Shown here in pieces: positions 17,501 to 26,604 of a stretch of 64,000 nucleotides of DNA (the first letter of the stretch is position 1; each line of letters starts with the position of its first letter). The position numbers and the translations under genes were made by a program. A model generated the notes under the pieces. That model did not search any database and was not told the DNA's origin. It saw only the letters and a list, made by a program, of their open reading frames with translations. This DNA is from Cyanobium sp. CH-040 (GTDB lineage Bacteria; Cyanobacteriota; Cyanobacteriia; PCC-6307; Cyanobiaceae), in the NCBI RefSeq assembly GCF_024346135.1, contig NZ_JAGQCJ010000004.1, positions 124,001 through 188,000 of the forward strand, read 5' to 3'.

Positions 17501-17607
17501 TCGGCGCAGCACCAGAGGGACTGGAGGTCGATCCGGCTGGCCGTGGGGTCCGCCGGATCAAACGTTTCAAATTCGTGAGACGGCCCGGTTGCAGAGGCCT
17601 CAGGCAT
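14518..17607 (-). CDS. Glycoside hydrolase family 38 alpha-mannosidase
   Basis: A large (1029-residue) GH38 enzyme that hydrolyses alpha-mannosides. The zinc-binding motif GHAHLDLAWLWP (His206, His208, Asp210) and the nucleophile loop PWVESDCVL (Asp285) are present, followed by FGFGAGLPAVAAATGVRWFCTHKLFWN and FHDILPGTSIPEVFEQAEPQWR. A beta-rich C-terminal half covers about residues 560-1029. Where many bacterial members have SGESLVRQ after the nucleophile, this one reads ISTASLLRQ. ATG at 17607 was chosen; an in-frame extension to 17694 would enter the psbI upstream region. No signal peptide is evident, so it is probably cytoplasmic and may act in glycan or compatible-solute turnover. Confidence 0.88.
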   Translation of the reverse strand: MPEASATGPSHEFETFDPADPTASRIDLQSLWCCADPSGVPAPALQHPWGARHRPDWHARGLVIWPRGGQWRCLRLTLPCPAPWQALQHPRPRVQARLALRWWADRMELLVDGEPVHAGDLFDTSCRWLLPQPWWQGRALQLELRLRSPLHDDGALIHSRLDLEPLEADDPLGVLEPQRRQLRVLRRDAGLPEEPPAGAGFHVLGHAHLDLAWLWPVADTWQAAERTFTSVLALMERSGELHFAHSTPALYAWLEQHRPSLWAQVQRAVADGRFEPINGPWVESDCVLISTASLLRQFQLGQRFSRQHFPGLEHRLAWLPDSFGFGAGLPAVAAATGVRWFCTHKLFWNATNPFPHRLFRWRARCGAEQLALMTAPIGTDADPVAMERQRLAWQRATGLAETLWLPGMGDHGGGPTAEMLEQLQLWSREPVAAAQRHGSLRAHLSTLEPHAPRLPVWRDELYLELHRGCATSRPDQKRHNRSLERLLREAELAEVLAGALPPAGTGGGAVPPLPDWRPLLFQQFHDILPGTSIPEVFEQAEPQWRAARRQARRHRDQALDAWLGGLTALPGPAPAGARQPTAQPTAQPWWGVQLQPLPDRRPVLRLPPGRWLAEGTALPSQAAAAGGLWVQLPALAGVSAVSLRREPAAVSPAPGPGPAREPACERVDGVVWVEGNRAGNGLLTLELGPGGLEQLWDCQGRPQLAAALAWCRYVDRGEFWDAWDIAADYGSRPLPWSWQGEPQWRERGPLCASFLWRGRCGASRLRLDGRLLAGSPWLELVLSVDWRQRHELLRLELPLAERADRWAADTSGGVLERPAEAATARERTRWEVAAISWMASCASGQGLAVLLDGPQGVSASADRLGVSLLRAPTWPDPGADNGFQRQRLALLPCANGWRGAGVPEQALAFREPVLLRPARCGSAGAAPAGPHQLVPPLPCGVQLLGLRRLAAGSAVLSLINNSPCRQRVDLGALWRVQERLDGLDRPLEQSDPDLPTVAEGSTGTIRLRPWEIGFWRVAPLSRRDRRRGR

Positions 17608-17631
17608 CGTTGGATGGCCAGCCAGGTCCCA

Positions 17632-17637
17632 TAGGAT
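17632..17637 (+). promoter_or_regulatory. Candidate -10 box for psbI
   Basis: TAGGAT matches the cyanobacterial TAN3T -10 form, 80 bp before the psbI ATG in the gap shared with the divergent alpha-mannosidase gene. No -35 was identified. The same hexamer precedes psbE. Confidence 0.3.
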
Positions 17638-17717
17638 GATGCGGCTGCCGCAGGGTCGAACAGGCCCACCGGGCGGCCCGTCACTCCCCGTCACCCACCC
17701 GCGCGCAAGGCCGAACC

Positions 17718-17837
17718 ATGCTGGCTCTCAAGATCTCGGTTTATTCGGTCGTCTTCTTCTTCATCGGGATCTTCGTGTTCGGCTTCCTGGCGAGCGACCC
17801 CAGCCGCACCCCCAGCCGCAAGGATCTCGAGGAGTGA
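17718..17837 (+). CDS. psbI: Photosystem II reaction centre protein PsbI
   Basis: A 39-residue one-helix protein. The start [12 protein letters not shown], the helix [19 protein letters not shown] and the end DLEE are diagnostic of PsbI, which binds D1 near CP43 and acts early in reaction-centre assembly. It is monocistronic in appearance, between the divergent alpha-mannosidase and the DUF3769 gene 140 bp downstream. It is short enough to be missed by automatic annotation. Confidence 0.97.
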   Translation: MLALKISVYSVVFFFIGIFVFGFLASDPSRTPSRKDLEE

Positions 17838-17944
17838 GTCAGAGCCGCTGACGCGCTGGCCACCGGCCTGACCCCGGATTGCGTCCCCTGGGCAGACCGG
17901 ACGTCCAGCTGGCCGCCGCTCCATCCACCCGGGCTCCCGTGCCA

Positions 17945-17950
17945 TAGGGT
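17945..17950 (+). promoter_or_regulatory. Candidate -10 box for the DUF3769 gene
   Basis: TAGGGT (TAN3T form) lies 28 bp before the ATG at 17978. It is identical to the ntcA -10 hexamer. No -35 or activator site was seen. Confidence 0.3.
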
Positions 17951-17977
17951 CCCCGCTGGTTGAGCAGACCTGCCCCG

Positions 17978-20476
17978 ATGAGCCCATCCCCCGGCAGCAG
18001 GCTGGTGCTCGGCGTCGCCACCCTGACCCTGGCGCTGGTGGGTCCTCAGGCCGTGGCGGCAGCCGACCAACCACCGCCCGCCCAGCGGAGCGCGACCCCG
18101 AGCCAGCGCTTTCTGCTGCTGGCGGCCGATCGCCAGAGCGTGGATGGCCAGCTCGGCAAGCTGATCGCCGAGGGCCGGGTGCAGGCCAGGTTTGACGGCT
18201 GGCTGCTGTTCGCCGACCGGGTCGAGGTGCTGGAGGCCACGCGCACGGTGTATGCGAGCGGTCGCATCCGCCTGATCCGCGGCGACCAGACGCTGCAGGC
18301 GGGCCGGCTGCGCTACAGCGAACTCGAGGGCAGCGGCGAACTCGAGGACGTCTACGGCGTCATTGACCAGGAGGCCCTGGATCGCCAGCTCGCTGAGGTC
18401 GAGGGGAAAGGCGACCGCGATTACACAACCACAGCTGAAGCCGACGCGGACGCGGATAGCGGTACCGCAGTGGGCTCTGCCGGTACCGGTGATCAAACGG
18501 GCCTTGCCGAGGGGACCGAGGCTGCGGACACTGCGGCACCGGCCGGCGCCGATGCGGAGACTCTGGCCGTGGACAGCGGCCCCGATTTCGCCTGTCCCGA
18601 ACTCAGCAGTGATCCCCGGCGGCGCACGCTGCGTGAACTCCTGCCGCCGAGGCGGGTGGCGCTGCCCACGCTGCCGGCCCCCGCCGGCTGTCCTGGAGCG
18701 GAGAGCTCCAGACCCCGGGCGTTGCGGGAGCGGCTCACCGACGTAGCCATGGGCAGGCCCGGCGGCGGCCCCGACGAGCTGGGCGGGGACGACGCCCGCG
18801 GCGACACGGGAGCAGCGATCGAGGACGGACCCGACGGCCGAACGATCCGGCAGCGCGTCACTGACGTGCGCCTGCGCCAGAGCCTGGATGCCTCGCTCCG
18901 GTTCGACCTGGTGGCCGTGGAGGAGAACGACCCGGAGACCAGCGGCGGCAACCCCACCGGCCCCAGCGTGCTGCGGCGGCCGAAGCGCGAGCAGGGGCGC
19001 CTCAACCGGATGCGCTTTCAGGCTTCCACGGTGCGCGTCGACGGCAACCGCTGGAGCGCCCGGGAGATCGCCTTCACCAATGACCCCTTCACCCCGGCGC
19101 GCTCCTGGCTGATCGGCTATGGCGTCGAGGCCCGCCTGGCCGAGAACGGCGTCACGCGCATCCGGGCGCAGCGCACCCGCATCCTGCTGAGCAACCGGCT
19201 CTCACTGCCCGGGATCAACAACACCACGGTCGGGGAGGAGGGTGTGCAGGTGTACGTCGGCGCCGACCGCCGCGACCGCGACGGCCTCTATCTGGGCTAC
19301 AACCTGCCCACCCTGCCCCTGGGCAGGAAGGGCACGCTGGATCTCCAGCCCCAGTTCCTGCTGCAGCGCGCCATCGAGGGCCGCACCGACAGCTACACCA
19401 GGCCCGGGAGAAGCCTGGCCGGTCCCCGTGTGAACCAGGACCTCGGTGTGGGCGACCTGTTCGGTCTGGTGGGCGTGCTGGACACGCCGATCGACCGCGT
19501 CCGGCTGCGGGCCAAGGCCGATCTCTCCACCTTGAATCCCGAGAACTTCGCAGCAGGCAGCCGCGCCACCGCCGTCCTCAGCGCGCCCGTCGGGCTGCCC
19601 GGCCACGACAGCGCCGAGCTGGGAGCCTTCGCCAGTTACCGGGAACAGATCCTCAACGGCAGCCTGGGCCGGCAGACCGTGGTGGAGTCCTACGGAGGCC
19701 AGCTGGAAGGGAGTCTGGTGCTCAACCGTGCCGCCGAGGCCGACCCGATCGACCGCAGCGGCCCCACGCCCTCCCTCGCCCCGGTGCGGATCGACTGGAG
19801 CGCCATCAGCGGCAGCTACCGGGCCGAGCTGTTCGACAGCGACACCCTCGACACCCAGTGGCGCACGCGCTTGAAGGCCACCGTGCGCAGCTCTCTGCAG
19901 CTGTGGCAGGCGCCGCTGGATCCGGAACGCCGCGAGCTGCCGGCGCTGCTCTACTCCGCGGTGCCGGTCCGGCCGGGACTGGCTCTGGATTTCGGAGTGG
20001 TGGGAACGAGTGCCTTCTATCAGGACGGCGAGCGCCAGAACACGCTCACGCTCTTCGGTGGCCCCGCCGTGACGCTGGGGCGGTTCCGCGAGCCCTGGTT
20101 CGACTACACCCAGCTGGAGCTGCTGGTGGGAGGCACGCTGCGCGATGGGCTCAGCCCGTTCAGCTTCGACCGGGCGGTGGATCTGCGCACCGTCAGCTTC
20201 CGCGCCGCCCAGCAGCTCTACGGCCCCCTGGTGGTGGAGGCCGGAGCCACCGTGAACATCGACGACCGCTCCCGCTTCTACGGCGACATCAGCTACTCCT
20301 ACGTGGAGCTGAAGCTGCAGCAGCGCTCCTACGAGCTCGGGGTCTTTTACAGCCCATACGACGGCACCGGCGGCATCCGCGTGAAGCTCAACGACTTCAG
20401 CTTCGGAGGCAGTGGCACGCCCTTCGTGCCGCGGCCGCACTCAGCGGTGGACCGGCAGTTCGGCGAAGGCCGTTGA
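17978..20476 (+). CDS. DUF3769 outer-membrane protein, LptD-like
   Basis: 832 residues from ATG at 17978. A signal peptide (about 1-27, ending AVAA) is followed by an OstA/LptA-like segment (about 35-130) with repeated motifs such as GRVQARFDGWLLFADRVEV and YASGRIRLIRGDQTLQAGRL. Next come an acidic Ala/Asp-rich low-complexity insert (about 141-200), a linker, and a C-terminal beta-barrel-like region (about 300-832) ending RVKLNDFSFGGSG. This order matches LptD, the outer-membrane LPS insertion protein; cyanobacterial versions are annotated DUF3769. It ends 1 bp from the convergent leuD stop. The LPS export role is inferred from architecture. Confidence 0.85.
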   Translation: MSPSPGSRLVLGVATLTLALVGPQAVAAADQPPPAQRSATPSQRFLLLAADRQSVDGQLGKLIAEGRVQARFDGWLLFADRVEVLEATRTVYASGRIRLIRGDQTLQAGRLRYSELEGSGELEDVYGVIDQEALDRQLAEVEGKGDRDYTTTAEADADADSGTAVGSAGTGDQTGLAEGTEAADTAAPAGADAETLAVDSGPDFACPELSSDPRRRTLRELLPPRRVALPTLPAPAGCPGAESSRPRALRERLTDVAMGRPGGGPDELGGDDARGDTGAAIEDGPDGRTIRQRVTDVRLRQSLDASLRFDLVAVEENDPETSGGNPTGPSVLRRPKREQGRLNRMRFQASTVRVDGNRWSAREIAFTNDPFTPARSWLIGYGVEARLAENGVTRIRAQRTRILLSNRLSLPGINNTTVGEEGVQVYVGADRRDRDGLYLGYNLPTLPLGRKGTLDLQPQFLLQRAIEGRTDSYTRPGRSLAGPRVNQDLGVGDLFGLVGVLDTPIDRVRLRAKADLSTLNPENFAAGSRATAVLSAPVGLPGHDSAELGAFASYREQILNGSLGRQTVVESYGGQLEGSLVLNRAAEADPIDRSGPTPSLAPVRIDWSAISGSYRAELFDSDTLDTQWRTRLKATVRSSLQLWQAPLDPERRELPALLYSAVPVRPGLALDFGVVGTSAFYQDGERQNTLTLFGGPAVTLGRFREPWFDYTQLELLVGGTLRDGLSPFSFDRAVDLRTVSFRAAQQLYGPLVVEAGATVNIDDRSRFYGDISYSYVELKLQQRSYELGVFYSPYDGTGGIRVKLNDFSFGGSGTPFVPRPHSAVDRQFGEGR

Positions 20477-20477
20477 G

Positions 20478-21107
20478 TCAGCGGAAGCCGCTGAGGTAGG
20501 GCAGAACCGCGGCTGTCGCGCTCAGTTCGGCGTCATGGGCCAGGAGCTGGGAGGTGCCGTCCCAGTGGCCCGTCAGCAGCATGCGCCGGGGACCCGGATC
20601 CAGGGTCACGGGCCAGCGGTTGTCACCGGCGAACTCGCTCTCCAGCACCACCTCCATCGCCTCGAGATCCACGAGCAGCTCGGCGCCGGGATCGACGGCG
20701 ATCGCCTCCTGGAGCTCGGCCACATGGGCGGGGTCGGCCGTGAGGCAGGGAAGGCCGAGGGCCAGGCAGTTGCCGAAGAAGATCTCCGCGAAGCTCTCGC
20801 CCACCAGCGCCCGGATCCCCCAGCGCATCAGGGCCTGGGGGGCATGCTCACGGCTGGAGCCGCAGCCGAAGTTGCGGTTCACCACCAGCACCGAGGCCCC
20901 CTGGTGTTCGTCGCGGTCGAAGGGATGGTCGCCGGACCGTTCACTGCGGTCGTCGGCGAACACGCCCGTGGCCAGGTTCTCGAAGGTGACGCACTTGAGG
21001 AAGCGGGCCGGGATGATCCGGTCGGTGTCGATGTCGGCGCCCGGCAGGGGCAGGCCGCGGCCGCGGTGGGCGCTGATCGGGCCGGCAGGCAGGGGTTGGT
21101 GGCTCAC
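20478..21107 (-). CDS. leuD: 3-isopropylmalate dehydratase small subunit
   Basis: 209 residues, GTG start. LeuD forms the swivelling domain of isopropylmalate isomerase in leucine synthesis. The signature is DIDTDRIIPARFL near the N-terminus, followed by RNFGCGSSREHAPQAL and FFGNCLALGLPCL. It lies 16 bp after the leuC stop, so the two form a leuCD operon. The 3' end abuts the convergent DUF3769 gene with a 1-bp gap, leaving no room for a separate terminator. Confidence 0.96.
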   Translation of the reverse strand: MSHQPLPAGPISAHRGRGLPLPGADIDTDRIIPARFLKCVTFENLATGVFADDRSERSGDHPFDRDEHQGASVLVVNRNFGCGSSREHAPQALMRWGIRALVGESFAEIFFGNCLALGLPCLTADPAHVAELQEAIAVDPGAELLVDLEAMEVVLESEFAGDNRWPVTLDPGPRRMLLTGHWDGTSQLLAHDAELSATAAVLPYLSGFR

Positions 21108-21123
21108 GGGACGAGGGATGGGA

Positions 21124-22617
21124 TCAGAGGCGGCTGGCGGCAGAGGGTGCCGACGACAGCTCGGGGGAAGGCTCGGAGCCGGGCCTGGTGGCGGATGGGG
21201 AGGCGTCGCCGTCAGCCAGCAGCCGGCGCACGTCCACCACCTGGCCGGCGACCGCGGCGGCCGCCACCATCGCCGGGCTCATCAGCAGGGTGCGGCCGGA
21301 GGCCGACCCCTGGCGGCCCTTGAAGTTGCGGTTGCTGGAGCTGGCACTGAGCTGACGCCCCTCCAGCCGGTCGGGGTTCATGGCCAGGCACATCGAGCAG
21401 CCGGGCTGGCGCCACTCGAAACCGGCCGCGCGGAACACCGCGTCAAGCCCCTCGGCCTCGGCGGCGGCAGCCACCTGCTCGCTGCCCGGCACCACGAAGG
21501 CCCTGATGCCAGCGGCCACCTGACGCCCGCTGGCCACGGCAGCGGCGGCGCGCAGGTCGCTGAGGCGCCCGTTGGTGCAGCTGCCGATGAAGCACACGTC
21601 CACCGGCGTGCCGGCGATCGGGACACCTGGGCGCAGATCCATGTACTGGTAAGCCTCGCCGGCGAGGGCGCGGTCGTCGGGATCGAGCTGGTCGGGCGTG
21701 GGCACGGTCTCGTCCACCCCGATGCCCTGGCCGGGGGTGATGCCCCAGGTGACGGTGGGGGCGATGGCGGCGGCATCGAAGCGCACCTCGTCGTCGAAGA
21801 CGGCATCGGCGCCGCTGGCCAGGCCGCTCCACCAGGCCACGGCCCGCTCCCAGGCCTCGCCGCTGGGCGCGCAGGGGCGGCCCCGCAGGTAGTCGAAGGT
21901 GGTCTGGTCGGGATTCACGTAGCCGCAGCGGGCGCCGCCCTCGATCGCCATGTTGCAGAGGGTCATGCGCTCCTCCATCGACAGGGCCTCGATGGCAGGA
22001 CCGGCGAATTCGTAGGCGTGGCCGACGCCGCCCTTCACCCCCAGGGTGCGGATGATGTGCAGCACCAGATCCTTGGCGAACACGCCTGGCTGCAGCTGGC
22101 CATCCACCCAGATGCGCCGCACCTTGAGCTTGGTCATCGCCAGGCTCTGGCTGGCGAGCACGTCGCGCACCTGGCTGGTGCCGATGCCGAAGGCGATCGC
22201 CCCGAAGGCCCCGTGGGTGGAGGTGTGGGAGTCGCCGCAGGCCACGGTCATGCCCGGCTGGGTGAGGCCCAGCTCGGGGGCGATCACGTGCACGATCCCC
22301 TGGCGGCCGCTGCCGAGGCCATGCAGGGTGATGCCGTGCTCGGCGCAGTTGCGCTCCAGGGTGGCGAGCATCTCCTCGGCCAGGGGATCGGCGAGCGGCC
22401 GCGCCTGGGACGTGGTGGGCACGATGTGATCCACCGTGGCCACGGTGCGCTCGGGGTGGCGCACGCTCAGGCCGAGGTCGCGCAGGGCCGCGAAGGCCTG
22501 GGGGCTGGTGACCTCGTGGATCAGGTGCAGGCCGATGAACAGCTGGGTGGAACCGCCGGGCAGCTCGGAGACCCGGTGCAGATCCCAGACCTTGTCGTAG
22601 AGGGTGCCGGCGCTCAC
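21124..22617 (-). CDS. leuC: 3-isopropylmalate dehydratase large subunit
   Basis: 497 residues from GTG at 22617. It is the aconitase-type large subunit holding the 4Fe-4S cluster of isopropylmalate isomerase. Cluster-binding motifs FIGSCTNGR and [10 protein letters not shown] are intact, as are [15 protein letters not shown] and the RNFKGRQG loop. A C-terminal tail of about 25 Ser/Pro/Ala-rich residues goes beyond the usual family end and looks disordered. leuD follows after 16 bp and cinA lies 27 bp upstream on the same strand. Confidence 0.96.
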   Translation of the reverse strand: MSAGTLYDKVWDLHRVSELPGGSTQLFIGLHLIHEVTSPQAFAALRDLGLSVRHPERTVATVDHIVPTTSQARPLADPLAEEMLATLERNCAEHGITLHGLGSGRQGIVHVIAPELGLTQPGMTVACGDSHTSTHGAFGAIAFGIGTSQVRDVLASQSLAMTKLKVRRIWVDGQLQPGVFAKDLVLHIIRTLGVKGGVGHAYEFAGPAIEALSMEERMTLCNMAIEGGARCGYVNPDQTTFDYLRGRPCAPSGEAWERAVAWWSGLASGADAVFDDEVRFDAAAIAPTVTWGITPGQGIGVDETVPTPDQLDPDDRALAGEAYQYMDLRPGVPIAGTPVDVCFIGSCTNGRLSDLRAAAAVASGRQVAAGIRAFVVPGSEQVAAAAEAEGLDAVFRAAGFEWRQPGCSMCLAMNPDRLEGRQLSASSSNRNFKGRQGSASGRTLLMSPAMVAAAAVAGQVVDVRRLLADGDASPSATRPGSEPSPELSSAPSAASRL

Positions 22618-22644
22618 GGAAGACCAAACGACGGGTCGCTCACC

Positions 22645-23916
22645 CTAGGGCGCGGCCAGCAACCGCAGCCGCAGGCGGTTCAGTGCCTCGCCGGTGGTGA
22701 GGGTCTGGATCCAGGAGCGGCCACGGCTGGCGCTGAAGCGCGCCGCCTCGCTGCGGCTGCCGTCGGGTCCCGCCACGGCGATGTGCACCAGGCCCACCGG
22801 CTTGGCGGCGCTGCCGCCGCCCGGGCCGGCGATGCCGGTGACGGCGATGCCCCAGGTGGCGCCGGTGAGCCGCAGCACCCCCTCCGCCATCGCCAGGGCC
22901 ACCGGGTCGCTCACCGCCCCGTGCACCGCCAGGCTGGTCTCCGACACCCCCAGCACCCCCTGCTTGACGGCGTTGGCGTAGGCGATCACCCCGCCCAGGA
23001 AGGCGTCGGAGGCGCCGGGCACGGCGGCCAGGGCCGCACCGATGCCGCCGCCGGTGCAGCTCTCGGCCACGGCCACGGTCTCGTCCCGCTGACGCAGCAG
23101 CTCCAGCACCACCGCGGCCAGGGAATCGTCGTCGGCGCCGAAGCACCACTGGCCCACCCGGCTGCGGATCTCCGCCTCCAGCGGCTCCAGCAGGGCCCGG
23201 GCCGCGGCAGTCGTGGCCGCCCGGGCGGTGAGGCGCAGCTTCACCTCGCCGGCGCCGGCATAGGGGGCCAGCGTGGGGTTGCCGCCCTCGAGCAGATCCG
23301 CCACCCGCTCGGCCAGCTCCGACTCGGCCAGCCCCCAGAAGCGCAGCATGCGGCTGGCGAACACCCCCTCGGCCAGACCGGCGGCCCGCAGCCAGGGGGC
23401 CGCGGTGTCGCGCCACATGGCCCGCATCTCACTGGGCACCCCGGGGAAGGTGAGCACCGTGAAGCCTGGCCGGGGGGTCCAGATCATGCCGGGGGCGGTG
23501 CCGGTGGGATTGGGCAGCAGCTGGGCGTCCGGCGGCAGCAGCGCCTGGCGGCGCAGGCTCGGCGTCAGGGGCCGGCCGGCCCGCGCCAGCCGGGACTGGA
23601 TCGCCGCCCAGGCCTCCGGCCGCTCCTCCAGCGTTGCGCCGAAGGCGGCGGCGATCGCCTCGGTGGTGAGGTCGTCGGGGGTGGGCCCCAGACCACCGGT
23701 GGTGATCAGCACCCGGCAGCGCCCCGCCGCCTCGCGCACGGCGGCGATCAGGCGCTCGCGGTTGTCGCCCACCACCTGCTGGCGCAGGTGGGGGATGCCC
23801 AGACCCGCGAGCTGCTCGGCGAGCCAGCGGGCATTGCCGTTGGTGATCGTGCCCAGCAGCAGCTCGGTGCCGATGCAGAGAATCTCGGCGGCGGCTGGGG
23901 CAGGGGATGGCGTCAT
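22645..23916 (-). CDS. cinA: Competence/damage-inducible protein CinA
   Basis: 423 residues with both CinA domains. The N-terminal molybdopterin-binding-like domain (about 1-175; [22 protein letters not shown] and [13 protein letters not shown]) acts as an ADP-ribose pyrophosphatase in characterised members. The C-terminal nicotinamide-nucleotide amidase domain (about 255-423) has [32 protein letters not shown] and [17 protein letters not shown]. The protein recycles NMN in the pyridine nucleotide cycle. It overlaps the upstream WecA-like gene by 4 bp (ATGA), so the two are translationally coupled. Confidence 0.94.
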   Translation of the reverse strand: MTPSPAPAAAEILCIGTELLLGTITNGNARWLAEQLAGLGIPHLRQQVVGDNRERLIAAVREAAGRCRVLITTGGLGPTPDDLTTEAIAAAFGATLEERPEAWAAIQSRLARAGRPLTPSLRRQALLPPDAQLLPNPTGTAPGMIWTPRPGFTVLTFPGVPSEMRAMWRDTAAPWLRAAGLAEGVFASRMLRFWGLAESELAERVADLLEGGNPTLAPYAGAGEVKLRLTARAATTAAARALLEPLEAEIRSRVGQWCFGADDDSLAAVVLELLRQRDETVAVAESCTGGGIGAALAAVPGASDAFLGGVIAYANAVKQGVLGVSETSLAVHGAVSDPVALAMAEGVLRLTGATWGIAVTGIAGPGGGSAAKPVGLVHIAVAGPDGSRSEAARFSASRGRSWIQTLTTGEALNRLRLRLLAAP

Positions 23917-25004
23917 CCCAGGTCGTCCTGGCTCTGCAGGGCCCGGCGGGTGCTCACCAGCACCCAGATCAGCACGGCGGTGGCGAGGCCCAGCCAGAGG
24001 AAGCGCATCTCGGCGTTCACCAGCACCAGGGCCAGCGAAGCCAGCCACTGGGTGAAGGCGTAGATCACCAGCACCGTGCGGCGATGGCTGAGGCCGGTGC
24101 GCAGCAGGCGGTGGTGCAGATGGCGGCGGTCGGGATGGAAGGGGGAATGGCCCTCGCTGAGGCGGCCCATGATCACCGCCGACATGTCGGCCAGGGGCAG
24201 CGACAGGATCAGCAGCGGCAGCAGCAGGCTGACGCTGGTGAGCCCCTTGGCAGGCCCCACGATGCTGATCGCCGCCAGGGCGAAGCCGAGGAAGTAGGAG
24301 CCGCCGTCACCCATGAAGATGCGGGCGGGATTGAAGTTGTGACGCAGGAATCCCAGGCAGCTGCCCGCCAGGGCGGCGGCCAGCAGGCCAGCGGCGGGCT
24401 GGTGGAGGCTGAAGCTCACCGACAGCAGTCCGACGGCGGCGATGCCGCTCACGCCGGCGGCGAGGCCGTCGAGGCCGTCGAGCCAGTTGATGGCATTGGT
24501 GATGCCCACCAGCCAGATCACCGTGGCCAGCAGGCTCAGCCAGTCGGGCAGCTGCACCAGGGTGCTCGACTGGCCGGCCCAACCGGAGGGGATCTCGATG
24601 CTGCCGATCCGCACCCCTTCGCTCCACACCACCAGCGACACCGCCAGCTGGGCCGCCAGCCGGGGCAGGGGCGGCAGGGCGAACAGGTCGTCGGCCAGGC
24701 CGATGACGAAGAAGCAGAGGCAGCCCGCCAGGGTGGTCCAGATCAGCAGATCCTTGCTGGGCTCGAGTTCGGCGAAACCACCCAGCAGCCAGGTGAGCGT
24801 GAGGGCCAGGCTGAAGCCGATGACGATGCCCACACCCCCCAGGCGCACCATCGGCCGGGTGTGCTGCTTGCGGGCGTCGGGCTGGTCGGTCAGCCCCCAG
24901 CGCAGTCCCAGGTGCCGCACCTGGGGCACCACCAGCGCCGTGAGCAGGCCCGCCACCACGAAGGTCAGCAGCGCTGCCGCATTGGGGCTGTAGGCAAGGG
25001 TCAC
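23913..25004 (-). CDS. MraY/WecA-type polyprenyl-phosphate GlcNAc-1-phosphate transferase
   Basis: A 363-residue membrane protein with about ten helices, starting at GTG. Motifs of the WecA/TagO branch are clear: [54 protein letters not shown] and the cytoplasmic [17 protein letters not shown]. These enzymes load a sugar-1-phosphate, usually GlcNAc-1-P, onto undecaprenyl phosphate to start O-antigen or other polysaccharide chains. It overlaps cinA by 4 bp and is 75 bp downstream of glyA. A WecG/TagA-like transferase at 38895-39629 could act on the same lipid-linked sugar. Confidence 0.88.
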   Translation of the reverse strand: MTLAYSPNAAALLTFVVAGLLTALVVPQVRHLGLRWGLTDQPDARKQHTRPMVRLGGVGIVIGFSLALTLTWLLGGFAELEPSKDLLIWTTLAGCLCFFVIGLADDLFALPPLPRLAAQLAVSLVVWSEGVRIGSIEIPSGWAGQSSTLVQLPDWLSLLATVIWLVGITNAINWLDGLDGLAAGVSGIAAVGLLSVSFSLHQPAAGLLAAALAGSCLGFLRHNFNPARIFMGDGGSYFLGFALAAISIVGPAKGLTSVSLLLPLLILSLPLADMSAVIMGRLSEGHSPFHPDRRHLHHRLLRTGLSHRRTVLVIYAFTQWLASLALVLVNAEMRFLWLGLATAVLIWVLVSTRRALQSQDDLG

Positions 25005-25079
25005 GGCAAGGGGCCGGGGTGGACTGCGGAATGGACGCCGAGGGGCGCCACCCTACGGGCGACGGCGCGACTCAGGCTC

Positions 25080-26366
25080 TCAGGCCGGCTGCAGTTCCCT
25101 TGCCTCGGCGTAGAGCGGAAAGCGCTCGCACAGGGCCGCCACCCGCTCGCGGCAGCGCTGCTCGATGACGGCATCCTCCGGGTTGAGCAGTCGGTCGGCG
25201 ATCACATCGGCCACCTCCCTGAAGGCGGCCTCGTCGAAGCCGCGGGTGGTGCAGGCGGCGGTGCCCAGGCGCAGGCCGCTGGTGACGAACGGCGACTGGG
25301 GATCGAAGGGCACCGTGTTCTTGTTGGCGGTGATGTGCACATCGCTCACCAGCAGGTCGGCCACCTTGCCGGTCATGGCGATGCTGCGCAGGTCGAGCAG
25401 CACGATGTGGTTGTCGGTGCCGCCGCTCACCACGGCGATGCCGCGCTCCTGGATGCGCTCGGCCAGGGCCTGGGCATTGGCCACCACCTGGCGGGCATAG
25501 GCCTGGAAGCCGGGCTGCAGGGCCTCGCCGAAGGCCACCGCCTTGGCGGCGATCACGTGCTCCAGCGGGCCGCCCTGGGTGCCGGGGAACACGGCCTTGT
25601 CGAACTGCCTGGCGAACTCGGCGTCACGGCAGAGGATCAGACCGCCGCGGGGACCGCGCAGGGTCTTGTGGGTGGTGGTGGTGACCACGTCGCAGACGGG
25701 CACCGGGTTGGGGTGCACGCCGGCGGCCACCAGACCGGCGATGTGGGCCATGTCCGCCAGCAGGTAGGCGCCCACCTCATCGGCGATGGCGCGGAAGGCC
25801 TGGAAATCAATCGTGCGGGGGTAGGCGGAGTAGCCGCACACGATCAGCTTGGGCTTGTGCTCCAGCGCCAGCTGGCGGATCGTGTCGAAGTTGAGCTGCT
25901 GGGTGTCGGGATCGACGCCGTAGTGCACGGCCTTGAACCACTTGCCGCTCACGTTCACCGGCGAGCCGTGGGTGAGGTGGCCGCCGTGGCTGAGGTCCAT
26001 GCCCAGGATCGTGTCGCCGGGCTGCAGCAGGGCCAGGAACACGGCGAAGTTGGCCTGGGCGCCGCTGTGGGGCTGCACGTTGGCCCAGGCCGCTCCGAAC
26101 AGCTCCCGGGCGCGCTCGATCGCCAGCTCCTCGATGGCGTCCACGTGCTCGCAGCCGCCGTAGTAGCGCTTGTGGGGCAGACCCTCGGCGTACTTGTTGG
26201 TGAGCACCGAGCCCTGGGCCTCCATCACGGCGCGGGAGGCGAAGTTCTCCGAGGCGATCAGCTCCAGGTGCGTCTGCTGGCGGTCCAGCTCCTTGCCGAT
26301 CAGGGCTGCGATGGCGGGGTCGCCGGCCGCCAGCGGCTGGTTGATCGCGGTGGCGGGTTCGGCCAT
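25080..26366 (-). CDS. glyA: Serine hydroxymethyltransferase
   Basis: 428 residues. GlyA converts serine and tetrahydrofolate to glycine and methylene-tetrahydrofolate, the one-carbon donor for ThyX and PurH elsewhere in this window. The PLP-binding lysine is Lys234 in [14 protein letters not shown], and [23 protein letters not shown] and [11 protein letters not shown] are family signatures. ATG at 26366 matches the usual start shortly before the first helix; an in-frame extension to 26498 would run into the tRNA terminator. About 130 bp separate it from the tRNA-Arg terminator upstream, where its own promoter should lie. Confidence 0.97.
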   Translation of the reverse strand: MAEPATAINQPLAAGDPAIAALIGKELDRQQTHLELIASENFASRAVMEAQGSVLTNKYAEGLPHKRYYGGCEHVDAIEELAIERARELFGAAWANVQPHSGAQANFAVFLALLQPGDTILGMDLSHGGHLTHGSPVNVSGKWFKAVHYGVDPDTQQLNFDTIRQLALEHKPKLIVCGYSAYPRTIDFQAFRAIADEVGAYLLADMAHIAGLVAAGVHPNPVPVCDVVTTTTHKTLRGPRGGLILCRDAEFARQFDKAVFPGTQGGPLEHVIAAKAVAFGEALQPGFQAYARQVVANAQALAERIQERGIAVVSGGTDNHIVLLDLRSIAMTGKVADLLVSDVHITANKNTVPFDPQSPFVTSGLRLGTAACTTRGFDEAAFREVADVIADRLLNPEDAVIEQRCRERVAALCERFPLYAEARELQPA

Positions 26367-26496
26367 CGGTGCGCGGGCGGTGTGCAACGGAATCGTAAGG
26401 AAGCGGGCAGCGGGAATCGTCCCTGGATCAGCCGATCGCCAATCAGCCGTGCCCGCGGCGACGGCGCGGCGGGATCGCACCGGCTGCTCGCAGGGC

Positions 26497-26521
26497 AAAA
26501 AAAAGCCCCGGACAGCCGGGG
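26497..26521 (-). terminator. Rho-independent terminator of tRNA-Arg
   Basis: Read on the minus strand, CCCCGG-CTGT-CCGGGG forms a 6-bp GC stem with a 4-nt loop (26506-26521). It is followed by C and eight T residues (26504 to 26497). It lies 10 bp after the 3' end of tRNA-Arg. It should insulate glyA from the tRNA transcript. Confidence 0.88.
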
Positions 26522-26531
26522 AATGAAAAGC

Positions 26532-26604
26532 GCGCCTGGAGAGATTCGAACTCCCGACCCTCTGATCCGTAGTCAGATGCTCTAATCCGCTGAGCTACAA
26601 GCGC
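26532..26604 (-). tRNA. tRNA-Arg (anticodon ACG)
   Basis: A 73-nt cloverleaf on the minus strand. Acceptor arms GCGCTTG/CAGGCGC pair with one G-T. The D arm is GCTC...GAGC, the anticodon stem TCTGA/TCAGA encloses CTACGGA with anticodon ACG, and the T arm is GGGAG-TTCGAAT-CTCTC. CCA is not encoded. The A34 should be edited to inosine by TadA to read CGU, CGC and CGA. A strong terminator follows at once. Confidence 0.97.

Noticed and set aside
20554-24063. A 1169-codon open frame on the plus strand opposite leuD, leuC and cinA
   Set aside because: The translation is Gly/His/Gln/Ala-rich shadow sequence, and the genes on the other strand have complete catalytic motifs.
26367-26496. Possible glycine or folate riboswitch upstream of glyA
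   Set aside because: I found no tandem aptamer core or characteristic paired elements in the ~130 bp before glyA.
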